DNA from: Arthrobacter sp. ov407
Lineage (GTDB): Bacteria; Actinomycetota; Actinomycetes; Actinomycetales; Micrococcaceae
Assembly (NCBI RefSeq): GCF_900102895.1
Contig: NZ_FNGD01000016.1
Coordinates: 32,927-96,926 of the forward strand
Direction: 5' to 3'
Length of the DNA stretch: 64,000 bases
In this document: piece after piece, positions 1-8,230 of the stretch
How the letters are laid out: each line of letters begins with the position of its first letter
Position numbering within the stretch: position 1 is the stretch's first letter
The notes under the pieces: model-generated
The model's database searches: none
The model's input: the letters and a program-made list of their open reading frames with translations, nothing else
Told to the model about the DNA's origin: nothing
Position numbers and translations under genes: made by a program

Positions 1-29
1 TGCAGCACCCCAACAGCCCGTAGCAACCC

Positions 30-68
30 AAAAGGGTCCTTCCAGCCGAAAGCTGGAAGGACCCTTTT
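30..68. terminator. Strong bidirectional hairpin terminator
   Basis: A perfect 17-bp stem (30-46 pairs with 52-68) closes a 5-nt loop. A-tract and T-tract flanks make it work in both directions. It lies just past the stop of the minus-strand acyl-CoA synthetase gene and would also end any transcript arriving from the left. Nothing else is recognisable in bases 1-105. Confidence 0.9.
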
Positions 69-105
69 GCTGGTGCAGGTTTTGCTGGTGCGGGGAATCC
101 GTCGC

Positions 106-1929
106 CTACGCGAGCGTGGGACGCTTGGCGCTGTACATTTCCTCGATCACGTTCTCGAAGTCTTTGAGCACCTGCGCCCGCTTGACCTTCATTGAGGGGG
201 TCAGGTGGCCGGAGGCCTCGGTGAAGTCGGCAGGCACGATCCGGAAGGACTTGATCGCCTCGGCCTGGGAAACCGTCTGGTTGGCGTGGTTGATGAGTTC
301 CTGGACGGCGGCCTTGACCGCCGGATTCTCGGCAGCCTCGGCGAGCGAGGTCGAGGCCGGGAGCCCGTGGCGGCCCAGCCAGCCGGGGAGGGCTTCCTCG
401 TCCAGGGTCACAAGGGCGCCGATGAACGGGCGGTTGTCGCCCACCACGAGCACCTGCGAGACAAGCGCGTCCGCCCGGATCTGGTCCTCCAGCAGGGCCG
501 GGACCACGTTCTTGCCCCCCGCGGTGACGATGATTTCCTTCTTGCGCCCGGTGATGGTCAGGAACCCCGCCTCGTCCAGCTGTCCGATGTCGCCCGTGCG
601 GAACCAGCCGTCGTCGTCGAAGGTCGCGGCGGACAGGTCATCGCGCTTGTAGTAGCGGGGCATGACGCACACGCCCTTGGCGAGGATCTCGCCGTCGTCC
701 GCGATCCTGACGGAGTTGCCGGGAATCGGGGCGCCGACGGTGCCGATCTTGATCAAGTCCGGGGTGTTGACCGTGACCGGGGCCGTGGTTTCGGTCAGCC
801 CGTACCCTTCCAGGATCTGCATGCCGATGCCCTGGAAGAAGTGGCCCAGCCGTTCACCGAGCGGGCCGCCGCCGGAAACGGCATGGGAGACGTTCCCGCC
901 CATGGCCGCCCGAAGCTTGCTGTACACGAGCTTGTCGAACAAGGAGTGCTTGAGCCTCAGCACGAGCCCCACCTTGCCGGCTTGGCGGGCCCGGGAGAAT
1001 TCGATGGCGGTGTCCGCGGCGCGGTGGAAAATGGCGCCCTTGCCGCCGTCCTCGGCCTTGGTCATGGCGGAGTTGTAGACCTTTTCGAAGACGCGCGGGA
1101 CGGCGAGGATGAAGGTCGGTTTGTAGCTCTGCAGATCCGGCAGCAGGTTCTTGATATCCGGTGTGTGCGCCACCGTGACGCCGGCTGCGACGGCCAGCAC
1201 CGAAATGAAGCGTGCGAAGACGTGGGCCAGGGGTAGGAACATGATGGTCCTGGCCTGCTCATGCACGATCCTGCCCAGCGACGTGACCAGGACGTTCTCG
1301 GACAGTTCCACGAAATTGCCGTGGGTCAGCTCGCAGCCCTTGGGCCGCCCGGTGGTTCCTGAGGTGTAGATGATCGTGGCGATATCGTTCAGGGACGCCT
1401 GTCCGCGCCGCGCTTCGAGCTCGGCGTCGCTGATGCCGGCTCCCGCCGCACGGACCTCGTCCAGGCGGTCGCCCTCAAGCTGCCAGACATGCCGCAGGTC
1501 GGTGAGCCCTTCGGAAGTTGCGGCCTGCCGGATGATGTCCTCGTGGTGCGCGGATTCGCCGAACGCCGCCACGGCGCCAGAGTCGCCCAGGTTCCAGGCC
1601 ACCTGCGAGGGGGAGGAGGTCTCGTAGATCGGGACAGAGACGGCGCCGGCGAACCAGATGGCGAAGTCGATCAGGGCCCATTCGTAACGTGTGCGGGACA
1701 TGATGCCAACGCGGTCGCCGGCGGCCACACCGCTGGCCATGAGGCCCTTGGCGAGGGCCGAGACGTCTGCCAGGAAATCCGTGGCACGGACGTCCTGCCA
1801 CTGGCCCGCCGCGTCGAGCCGCGAGAACAGCGCAGGGTTGGAGGCCTTGGCCGCCTGACGCAGCACGAGGTTTGTGACGTTGGTGTCCGGATCGACGTTC
1901 ACCAGGGGCGGGACAATGATTTCTCGCAC
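106..1929 (-). CDS. Long-chain fatty-acid--CoA ligase (FadD15-like AMP-dependent synthetase)
   Basis: This 607-residue protein activates long-chain fatty acids with ATP and CoA through an acyl-adenylate. The AMP-binding P-loop motif YTSGTTGRPKG lies at residues 188-198. It is followed by the family motifs GYGLTETT, GWFRTGDIG and GRKKEII in the usual order, and the length is normal for the FACL/FadD15 group. The GTG start is preceded by AAGGAG at good spacing. The gene is transcribed away from the ROK kinase and ends at a strong hairpin. In M. tuberculosis the related fadD15 lies in the same neighbourhood as aroG and pknL, so FadD15 orthology is likely; exact chain-length preference cannot be read from sequence. 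Confidence 0.93.
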   Translation of the reverse strand: MREIIVPPLVNVDPDTNVTNLVLRQAAKASNPALFSRLDAAGQWQDVRATDFLADVSALAKGLMASGVAAGDRVGIMSRTRYEWALIDFAIWFAGAVSVPIYETSSPSQVAWNLGDSGAVAAFGESAHHEDIIRQAATSEGLTDLRHVWQLEGDRLDEVRAAGAGISDAELEARRGQASLNDIATIIYTSGTTGRPKGCELTHGNFVELSENVLVTSLGRIVHEQARTIMFLPLAHVFARFISVLAVAAGVTVAHTPDIKNLLPDLQSYKPTFILAVPRVFEKVYNSAMTKAEDGGKGAIFHRAADTAIEFSRARQAGKVGLVLRLKHSLFDKLVYSKLRAAMGGNVSHAVSGGGPLGERLGHFFQGIGMQILEGYGLTETTAPVTVNTPDLIKIGTVGAPIPGNSVRIADDGEILAKGVCVMPRYYKRDDLSAATFDDDGWFRTGDIGQLDEAGFLTITGRKKEIIVTAGGKNVVPALLEDQIRADALVSQVLVVGDNRPFIGALVTLDEEALPGWLGRHGLPASTSLAEAAENPAVKAAVQELINHANQTVSQAEAIKSFRIVPADFTEASGHLTPSMKVKRAQVLKDFENVIEEMYSAKRPTLA

Positions 1930-2152
1930 GAGAGCTCCTTAGGTATCCATAGGCCCGCAAGGGGTACCGCTAAGCCTAGTATGCGGTCTCCCTAAGGTGT
2001 GTTCTGCGACACCTACTGGCCAGTAACTTTACGGTCGGGCCCGCCATTCCGCTAGTCAGGGATGCTGCGGACACGGGCGCGGCGTTGTGCTGCCGACCCG
2101 CCCGGGGAAGTCATGCTGCCGGGGCCTTCGCGGCTGCGACGGCCCCGGCGAA

Positions 2153-2158
2153 TAGAAT
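2153..2158 (+). promoter_or_regulatory. -10 box (TAGAAT), probable leaderless start of ROK kinase
   Basis: TAGAAT sits 8 nt before the ATG at 2167, so transcription would begin at or next to the start codon. No convincing ribosome-binding site is present. This is the same pattern seen at several other genes of the window. Confidence 0.5.
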
Positions 2159-2166
2159 GGGGCACC

Positions 2167-3258
2167 ATGCAGACACCAACACCCCGCCGGCAGCCCGCCC
2201 TGCGCGGCCGGACCGCCGCCTGGCGGAGCAGGAACGTGGCCGGAGCGGCGGCCGCCACGGCCGGACACGACATTCGTTCACACCTGCGGCTGGGCCGCAA
2301 GGGCTTGGCGATCGGCGTCGACATCGGGGGAACCAAGGTTGCTGCCGGGGTGGTCGATGCCGAGGGCCGGATCCTCAGCCAGGCGAAACGCTCCACTCCC
2401 GGCAACGACCCGCGCGCCGTGGAGCAGGTCATTGTCGAACTGGTCGAAGAACTGGGCGCCGGGCACCGGATCTGGTCGGTGGGAATCGGCGCCGCCGGCT
2501 GGATGGACCTCGACGGCGGCACGGTACTTTTCAGCCCGCACCTGGCCTGGCGCAATGAACCGCTGCGCGAGAACCTGCAGCTGCTGCTACGCCGCCCGGT
2601 CCTGCTGACCAACGACGCCGACGCTGCCGCCTGGGCGGAATGGCGCTTCGGCGCCGGACAGGGACAGAACCGTCTGGTCTGCATCACCCTGGGCACCGGA
2701 ATCGGCGGCGCCATGGTGATGGACGGACGGCTGGAACGCGGCCGCTTCGGGGTGGCGGGGGAGTTCGGCCACCAGATCATCATGCCGGGCGGGCACCGCT
2801 GCGAGTGCGGCAACCGCGGCTGCTGGGAACAGTACGCCTCAGGAAATGCGCTCGGCCGCGAGGCCAGGGAACTGGCCGCCGCGAATTCTCCGGTTGCCCA
2901 GGAACTGCTCAAGGCCGTGGACGGAGACGTAGGACGCATCACGGGCGTGATCGTCACCGAGCTGGCCAAGGCCGGGGACCCGACCTCCCGGGAACTCCTC
3001 GAGGACGTCGGGGAATGGCTGGGCCTTGGCCTGGCGAACCTCGCAGCGGCCCTGGACCCCGGAAAATTCGTGATTGGCGGCGGACTGTGCGATGCCGGCG
3101 AACTGCTCGTCGCGCCGGCCCGGAAGGCCTTCGCGCGGAACCTTACCGGCCGCGGCTTCCGCCCCGCTGCGGAGATCGAACTGGCAGCCCTTGGACCCAA
3201 CGCCGGACTGATCGGCGCCGCCGACCTCTCCCGGGTCAGCAGCCGCATGCACACGTAG
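2167..3258 (+). CDS. ROK-family glucokinase
   Basis: This is a sugar kinase of the ROK family, most likely an ATP-dependent glucokinase supplying glucose 6-phosphate. The phosphate-binding motif DIGGTK is at residues 52-57, and the ROK zinc motif CxCGxxGCxE begins at residue 212. The open frame extends upstream to 2062. ATG 2167 is preferred because TAGAAT lies just upstream and the residues before it are not family-like. The first 45 residues are an Arg/Ala-rich extension before the conserved core. A second, polyphosphate-type glucokinase is encoded at 45918-46721, so the organism probably has two routes to glucose 6-phosphate. Substrate is inferred; other ROK kinases use N-acetyl sugars. 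Confidence 0.88.
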   Translation: MQTPTPRRQPALRGRTAAWRSRNVAGAAAATAGHDIRSHLRLGRKGLAIGVDIGGTKVAAGVVDAEGRILSQAKRSTPGNDPRAVEQVIVELVEELGAGHRIWSVGIGAAGWMDLDGGTVLFSPHLAWRNEPLRENLQLLLRRPVLLTNDADAAAWAEWRFGAGQGQNRLVCITLGTGIGGAMVMDGRLERGRFGVAGEFGHQIIMPGGHRCECGNRGCWEQYASGNALGREARELAAANSPVAQELLKAVDGDVGRITGVIVTELAKAGDPTSRELLEDVGEWLGLGLANLAAALDPGKFVIGGGLCDAGELLVAPARKAFARNLTGRGFRPAAEIELAALGPNAGLIGAADLSRVSSRMHT

Positions 3259-3299
3259 CAGCGCGACCGAACCGGCCATGGAGTAACCACCGGAGTATC

Positions 3300-3347
3300 C
3301 GGTGGACTAAATGCCCGGGTGAACTAGATGATCGGGTGGACTAGATG
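3300..3347. repeat. Three degenerate ~17-bp tandem repeats over a stop codon
   Basis: Three copies of a unit resembling CGGGTGGACTAGATG occur at about 3300-3313, 3316-3330 and 3333-3347. The last copy contains the stop codon (TAG on the minus strand, 3341-3343) of the membrane-protein gene, so the gene end appears to have been duplicated outward. No terminator hairpin is visible between this gene and the convergent ROK gene. Confidence 0.65.
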
Positions 3348-4069
3348 CGTGCCCCGTCGTCGTGCTCGTCCTTCTCGCCCGGCAGCTTCATGATCAGGAA
3401 GACCACCGCGACCGCGAACGCGGCCACCATGCCAAGGATCGCCAGCAGCGGGGCCGAGCGCCAAAACATAGCCGAGAGTACGAGCGCAATCGGGCCGCCC
3501 ACCGCGCCAATCCAGGCGAGGACAGTCATCGGATCTGCCCCTGCCAGACTCGGCGGCTCCTCCGGGACGAACGCGCCGTCGTCGTCGGGCTCGTAGTCGC
3601 GGGGACCGGGCGTTGTGTCCGGTATCTCGTTGCTGCCCGCAGCCGGCTGCCCCGGGGCGGGGGCGAGCCGCTCCTTGGCGGAGAGCTCGATCGGCGCGGC
3701 GCCGGAGAGACCCAGCGGATCAAAATCACGGAACGTCCTGCCTGGCGGGAAGGCAGAACCCGAGCCAGCGCCGGCGGCGCTGTCGGTTCCGCCGGCCGGG
3801 CCGCCAGCTGCCTCGTCCCCGTCTGCCCACACCCCTTCAAGCCTGGCGACGAGATCGAGCCAGACGGCGTCGTCGTCGGCGGCCTGTGCGTCCCCGGTCA
3901 GGGACTCATGGGGCTGGGACTGAGGGGGCTGGGACTCCTGGGGCGGGGTGGCGCCCGAGTGCTGGGCGCCGGAAGTGGCAGCGTCAGCGTCAGGGAGAGG
4001 GGACCGGGCGTCGGCGGGGTCCGGGTCCGGGGCCTCGGGATCCGGGAGGTCGGGGTCTGGTTTAGTCAT
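3341..4069 (-). CDS. Hypothetical protein with acidic disordered N-terminus and two C-terminal membrane helices
   Basis: I do not recognise a named family. The protein of about 242 residues begins MTKPDPDLPDPEAPDPDP. It has roughly 170 residues rich in Pro, Asp, Ala and Gly, then two predicted transmembrane helices near the C-terminus and a short charged tail. The frame stays open upstream, but ATG 4069 is preferred because it overlaps the stop of the upstream hydrolase gene by 8 bp, as expected for translational coupling. It is the last gene of a three-gene minus-strand operon with two paralogous alpha/beta hydrolases; a shared envelope or lipid role is only a guess. Confidence 0.75.
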   Translation of the reverse strand: MTKPDPDLPDPEAPDPDPADARSPLPDADAATSGAQHSGATPPQESQPPQSQPHESLTGDAQAADDDAVWLDLVARLEGVWADGDEAAGGPAGGTDSAAGAGSGSAFPPGRTFRDFDPLGLSGAAPIELSAKERLAPAPGQPAAGSNEIPDTTPGPRDYEPDDDGAFVPEEPPSLAGADPMTVLAWIGAVGGPIALVLSAMFWRSAPLLAILGMVAAFAVAVVFLIMKLPGEKDEHDDGARI

Positions 4070-4865
4070 TGGCCGTGTCCTTCCGGCTGGCGCGGGCGGC
4101 GCCCGGACTGGCTGCCGATGCAACGGACCGGACGAATTCGGCCGTGCCACGGAAGATCTCGGGCGCGTCGTTGTCCATGGTAGCCACGTGGTAGCTGTTT
4201 TCGAGCCGGACCACCTCGAGCGGGGCGTGGGTCAACCCGCAGCGCAGGGCCACCATGCTGGATTCAGACACCACATGATCCACTGCGGAACGGTACACCC
4301 GGACAGGAGCCGTAATGCGGGGCAGCAGCCGTACGGTGTCCTTGAACATCTTGTTGAGCTCGTGCGCGGCGGCCACGGGCGTCCGCGGGTACGCACCCTC
4401 ATTCATGCCCGGTTTGAGGATGTCATTGGCTATCGCGGGGGTGCTCTTGAGGACAAACTTTAGGATGCCGGCCAGCGGGGCGCGGGGATCATCAATGACC
4501 AGGCCGGGGTTGACCACCACGACCCCCGCCACGGGGCGGGTGGCCGCAATCCGCAACGCCAGGGCGCCGCCCATGGACAGTCCCGCCATGACCACGACGT
4601 CGCATTCTTCCGCAAGTTCCAGGTAGGCCGCGTCCAGGGCCGCGTGCCAGTCCTGCCAGCGGTTCTTGGCCAGCTCCTGCCAGCTCGTTGCGTGCCCCGG
4701 CAGCAGGGGCAGCCGGACGGCGAACCCGGCACTGGCCAGGGACAACGCCCAGTCCCGTACACCGTGCGGGCTGCCGGTGAAGCCGTGGGACACCACGACG
4801 CCGGTTCGGGGGCCGGTTCCCGTGAACGGGCTGCTGAACGGCGAGTGGTCCGGGAGGATGCTCAT
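4062..4865 (-). CDS. Alpha/beta hydrolase, carboxylesterase / monoacylglycerol lipase-like
   Basis: This 267-residue protein is a serine hydrolase of the Est30-like carboxylesterase or bacterial monoacylglycerol lipase type. An oxyanion-type HGFTGSPHG motif lies near residues 28-35. The nucleophile elbow GLSMG has Ser97, and the likely triad partners are Asp196 (SAVDHVV) and His226 (NSYHVA). There is no signal peptide, so it should be cytoplasmic. Its ATG overlaps the upstream gene's TGA (ATGA), and it is clearly paralogous to that gene, sharing HGFTGSPH, LLPGH and GLSMGG blocks. The natural ester substrate is unknown. Confidence 0.88.
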   Translation of the reverse strand: MSILPDHSPFSSPFTGTGPRTGVVVSHGFTGSPHGVRDWALSLASAGFAVRLPLLPGHATSWQELAKNRWQDWHAALDAAYLELAEECDVVVMAGLSMGGALALRIAATRPVAGVVVVNPGLVIDDPRAPLAGILKFVLKSTPAIANDILKPGMNEGAYPRTPVAAAHELNKMFKDTVRLLPRITAPVRVYRSAVDHVVSESSMVALRCGLTHAPLEVVRLENSYHVATMDNDAPEIFRGTAEFVRSVASAASPGAARASRKDTAND

Positions 4866-5677
4866 GGGGTCTCCGAGGGGGCGGTGGGCGGCATGGTGGA
4901 CCGTGTGTGGGTGGCGTGGGCATGCTGAAGGAAGAAGCGGACTGATTCTTCAAAGAGTAGCGGCGCATCGGCGTCCAGGGTGGCAACGTGCCCGCTGCGC
5001 GGGAGTGGGACCACCGTGAGATCCCGGGATCCGAGTCTCCTGCGCAGCAGAGCGAGGGATGATGGCGGGACCACGGCGTCGGTCCCCGATTTGAAGACAA
5101 GGGTAGGAGCCTGGACTGCCGGCAGGTCGCGCAGGGTTGCGGAGAACAGCCGGCGCAGCTGGTGGACGGCGGCCAGCGGCGTCACGGAGTAGTCGCCGTC
5201 GTCGGTGGTGGCCGCCGTGGAGTTCTCCTCCTGAATCGGCGTGGTGGTGCGCTGGAAGTACTTGAGCAGTCCCACGATCCTGACCCTGCGGTCATAGAAG
5301 CTCAGGCCGGGGTTGACGGCGGCGACGCCGGCCACGCTGTGGCGGGCCGCTGTGCGCAGCGCTATGGTGCCGCCCATGGACAGCCCTGCGACGTAGCAGT
5401 CATTGGTCCGGGCGGCCAGGTCCAGGTACGCCGTTTCAAAGCTCGTGTACCAGTCCTGCCAGCCTTGCCGGGCGAGGTCCCGCCAGTGGGTGCCGTGCCC
5501 GGGCAGAAGTGGCACTGATACCGCGAAGCCCTGGGCGGCGAGGTGATGGGCCCACGGCAGGACGCTGTGCGGGCTGCCCGTGAAGCCGTGGCAGATGGCC
5601 ACGCCGGTCCGGGCGTTGGGGCCGTGGCCGGGGTAGCTGAAAGCGGCGGGCGCCGGGGAAGTGCTGCTTTCAGTCAT
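4862..5677 (-). CDS. Alpha/beta hydrolase, paralogue of the adjacent esterase
   Basis: This 271-residue serine hydrolase is the first gene of the three-gene minus-strand operon. The HGFTGSPHS block is at residues 30-38, the nucleophile elbow GLSMGG has Ser100, and the likely triad is completed by Asp200 (SGTDAVV) and His230 (RSGHVA). Side-by-side similarity with the next gene points to tandem duplication followed by divergence, mainly in the lid region around residues 125-185. It is divergent from the PlsC-type acyltransferase gene. An acylglycerol or short-chain ester substrate is plausible but not shown. Confidence 0.88.
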   Translation of the reverse strand: MTESSTSPAPAAFSYPGHGPNARTGVAICHGFTGSPHSVLPWAHHLAAQGFAVSVPLLPGHGTHWRDLARQGWQDWYTSFETAYLDLAARTNDCYVAGLSMGGTIALRTAARHSVAGVAAVNPGLSFYDRRVRIVGLLKYFQRTTTPIQEENSTAATTDDGDYSVTPLAAVHQLRRLFSATLRDLPAVQAPTLVFKSGTDAVVPPSSLALLRRRLGSRDLTVVPLPRSGHVATLDADAPLLFEESVRFFLQHAHATHTRSTMPPTAPSETP

Positions 5678-5790
5678 GAGCCCATCGTGTCACCCTTGGA
5701 GGCAAAACTCACTAGAGTAAGGTGTCCATTGAAGTCCGGGCCGGACCCGATTCGGGCGGCCGGCCAGACGCCTTCCGGAGAGGTCACCGA

Positions 5791-6642
5791 GTGTTTTATT
5801 GGTTCATGAAGACGTTCGTCCTGGGACCGGTAGTGAAGCTGCTGTTCCGACCCTGGGTCAAGGGCCTCGACAACGTCCCGGCCGAGGGCGGCGCGATCCT
5901 GGCCTCGAACCACCTCTCCTTCTCGGATTCCATCTTCATGCCGCTCATGGTGCCGCGGCCGGTCGTATTCCTGGCGAAATCCGAATACTTTACCGGCACC
6001 GGGATCAAGGGCAAGCTGACCGCGGCCTTCTTCCGGCTCACCAACCAGCTCCCCATGGACCGGTCCGGGGGAGCCGCGTCCGCGCAGTCCTTGAACGCAG
6101 GCATGGACGTGCTCAGGAACGGCTCGCTCATGGGCATCTACCCCGAGGGGACACGCAGCCCCGACGCGCGCCTCTACCGCGGCAAGGTGGGCGTTGCCCG
6201 CCTGGCGTTGCAGGCCCGTGTCCCGGTCATTCCGGTGGCGATGATCGGAACGGACAAAGTCCAGCCGATCGGCAAGCGCGTGCCCAATATCCGTCGCATC
6301 GGCATGATCTTTGGCGAACCGCTCGACTTCAGCCGCTACTACGGGATGGAAGATGACCGGCTGGTCCAGCGTTCGGTGACCGACGAGATCATGTATGAAC
6401 TCATGCGGCTGTCCGGCCAGGAATACGTGGACGAGTACGCTGCAGTCGTGAAGCTCCGCCTGGCGGGCAAAGCCCAGGAAGCAACCCCGGACAAAGCGTC
6501 CGCGGGCCCCGGTGCGGTGCCGGAAGCGGCCCCCGACACAGCCCCAGTCATAACACCGGACATAACACCAGACGACGTTCAGAACCCCGGCGCGCCGACT
6601 GCCGCCGCGGAAGACGGCCCCGAGGCTCCCGGGACTGCCTAA
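5791..6642 (+). CDS. 1-acylglycerol-3-phosphate acyltransferase family protein (PlsC-like)
   Basis: This protein transfers acyl chains in phospholipid synthesis at the membrane. It contains the two signature motifs: HX4D as NHLSFSD (His41/Asp46 from this start) and EGTRSP (Glu119). GTG 5791 was chosen because GGAGAGG lies 7 nt upstream. An in-frame GTG at 5722 would add 23 residues and is the main alternative. The last 60 or so residues are an Ala/Pro/Thr-rich low-complexity tail absent from typical PlsC proteins. Synteny with the mycobacterial aroG-pknL region, where a similar acyltransferase lies near aroG, supports the call. Confidence 0.87.
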   Translation: MFYWFMKTFVLGPVVKLLFRPWVKGLDNVPAEGGAILASNHLSFSDSIFMPLMVPRPVVFLAKSEYFTGTGIKGKLTAAFFRLTNQLPMDRSGGAASAQSLNAGMDVLRNGSLMGIYPEGTRSPDARLYRGKVGVARLALQARVPVIPVAMIGTDKVQPIGKRVPNIRRIGMIFGEPLDFSRYYGMEDDRLVQRSVTDEIMYELMRLSGQEYVDEYAAVVKLRLAGKAQEATPDKASAGPGAVPEAAPDTAPVITPDITPDDVQNPGAPTAAAEDGPEAPGTA

Positions 6643-6718
6643 CTGGCGCTACAGGTGCCATGTGACGGCAACGGAGCTGTCAATGACAGGCAGGGCCGCC
6701 GAACCTCGACGCGGCAAC

Positions 6719-6724
6719 TATCCT
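6719..6724 (+). promoter_or_regulatory. -10 box (TATCCT), probable leaderless start of DAHP synthase
   Basis: TATCCT lies exactly 6 nt before the GTG at 6731, placing the expected transcription start on the start codon. Confidence 0.55.
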
Positions 6725-6730
6725 TAGAGG

Positions 6731-8122
6731 GTGACCGAGCTATCTGAGAAACCAGTTTCCCCGCTGAACAGCACTGCCCAGAGCGGAGCCGCCAACTATC
6801 CCGGACTGGACAACTGGCGGGAGCTCCCGGCCTCGCAGCAGCCCACCTGGTCGGACCCGGCTGTGTTTGAGGCGTCCGTCAAGGAACTCTCCGTCCTCCC
6901 GCCCCTCGTGTTCGCCGGCGAAGTGGACATCCTTCGTGAACGGCTTGCCGCCGCCGCGCAGGGCAAGGCATTCCTGCTCCAGGGCGGCGACTGCGCCGAG
7001 ACTTTCGAAGCGGCGACGGCGGACAGGATCAGCGCCCGCGTCCGGACCATCCTGCAGATGGCCGTCGTCCTCACCTACGGTGCGGCCATGCCCGTCATCA
7101 AGATGGGCCGCATGGCTGGCCAGTTCGCCAAGCCCCGCTCCTCCAACGATGAAACGCGCGACGGCGTCACGCTGCCGGCCTACCGCGGCGACATCGTCAA
7201 CGGCTACGACTTCACACCCGTTTCCCGCGCCCATGACGCCGGCCGGATGCTGAAGGCCTATCACACCTCCGCCTCGACGCTGAACCTGATCCGCGCCTTC
7301 ACCCAGGGCGGCTTCGCGGACCTGCGACTGGTGCACCAGTGGAACAAGGGCTTCACCGAAAACCCGGCCCACGCCCGCTACGAGTCCCTGGCCCGGGACA
7401 TCGACCGCGCCATCAAGTTCATGTCCTCCTGCGGCGCCGACTTCGAGGCACTCAAGCGCGTGGAGTTCTACGCCAGCCACGAGGCCCTGCTGCTGGACTA
7501 CGAGCGCGCCCTGACCCGCATCGATTCGCGCACCGGGCTGCCCTACGACACCTCGGCACACTTCCTGTGGATCGGGGAGCGCACCCGCGAGCTGGACCAA
7601 GCACACGTTGACTTCCTCGCCCGCGTCCGCAACCCGATCGGCGTGAAGCTCGGCCCGTCGACGAGCGGCGACGACGCCCTGCGCCTGATCGACAAGCTGG
7701 ATCCGGACCGGGAACCCGGCCGGCTCACCTTCATCACCCGTATGGGTGCCGGCAACATTCGCGAGAAACTGCCGGCGATCGTCGAACGCGTCACGGCCTC
7801 CGGGGCCCAGGTCCTGTGGGTCACCGACCCCATGCACGGCAACACGGTCACCTCGCCCAACGGCTACAAGACCCGCAATTTCGACGACGTCATCGACGAA
7901 GTGCGCGGATTCTTCGAAGTCCACCACTCGCTCGGCACCGTTCCCGGCGGACTGCACGTGGAGATGACGGGCGACGACGTCGCCGAATGCCTCGGCGGAG
8001 CCGATCCGATCGACCAGGAAGCCTTCCTGGACCGCTACGAGTCGGTCTGCGATCCGCGCCTGAACCACATGCAGTCGCTCGAAATGGCGTTCCTTGTCGC
8101 CGGTGCCCTCGCAAAGCGCTGA
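6731..8122 (+). CDS. aroG: 3-deoxy-7-phosphoheptulonate synthase, class II (plant-type)
   Basis: This enzyme catalyses the first step of the shikimate pathway, condensing phosphoenolpyruvate and erythrose 4-phosphate to DAHP. The 463-residue length and the motifs LLQGGDCAETF, GQFAKPRSS, HFLWIGERTR, GVKLGPSTS and GDDVAECLGG identify the class II (AroAII) family found in actinobacteria and plants, not the E. coli type. The Cys in GDCAE is the expected metal ligand. The GTG start has no clear ribosome-binding site but has a -10 box 6 nt upstream. A strong hairpin follows the gene. Confidence 0.97.
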   Translation: MTELSEKPVSPLNSTAQSGAANYPGLDNWRELPASQQPTWSDPAVFEASVKELSVLPPLVFAGEVDILRERLAAAAQGKAFLLQGGDCAETFEAATADRISARVRTILQMAVVLTYGAAMPVIKMGRMAGQFAKPRSSNDETRDGVTLPAYRGDIVNGYDFTPVSRAHDAGRMLKAYHTSASTLNLIRAFTQGGFADLRLVHQWNKGFTENPAHARYESLARDIDRAIKFMSSCGADFEALKRVEFYASHEALLLDYERALTRIDSRTGLPYDTSAHFLWIGERTRELDQAHVDFLARVRNPIGVKLGPSTSGDDALRLIDKLDPDREPGRLTFITRMGAGNIREKLPAIVERVTASGAQVLWVTDPMHGNTVTSPNGYKTRNFDDVIDEVRGFFEVHHSLGTVPGGLHVEMTGDDVAECLGGADPIDQEAFLDRYESVCDPRLNHMQSLEMAFLVAGALAKR

Positions 8123-8153
8123 CCCGTTGCACTGATCGACAACCAAGCAGGTT

Positions 8154-8200
8154 GATAAAAAAGTTCCGCCCGGCTGATGCAGCCGGGCGGAACTTTTATC
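8154..8200 (+). terminator. Rho-independent terminator after aroG
   Basis: A 15-bp GC-rich stem (8161-8175 with 8181-8195) closes the loop GATGC, and A/T tracts on both sides extend the pairing. It separates aroG from the convergent kinase gene and could act in both directions. Confidence 0.9.
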
Positions 8201-8230
8201 TGGAGTGGGTCTGCCCTGAGCCTGGTGCGC

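Noticed and set aside
6740..8146. 468-codon antisense frame opposite aroG
   Set aside because: Shadow of aroG codons; Gly/Val/Arg-rich with no family features.
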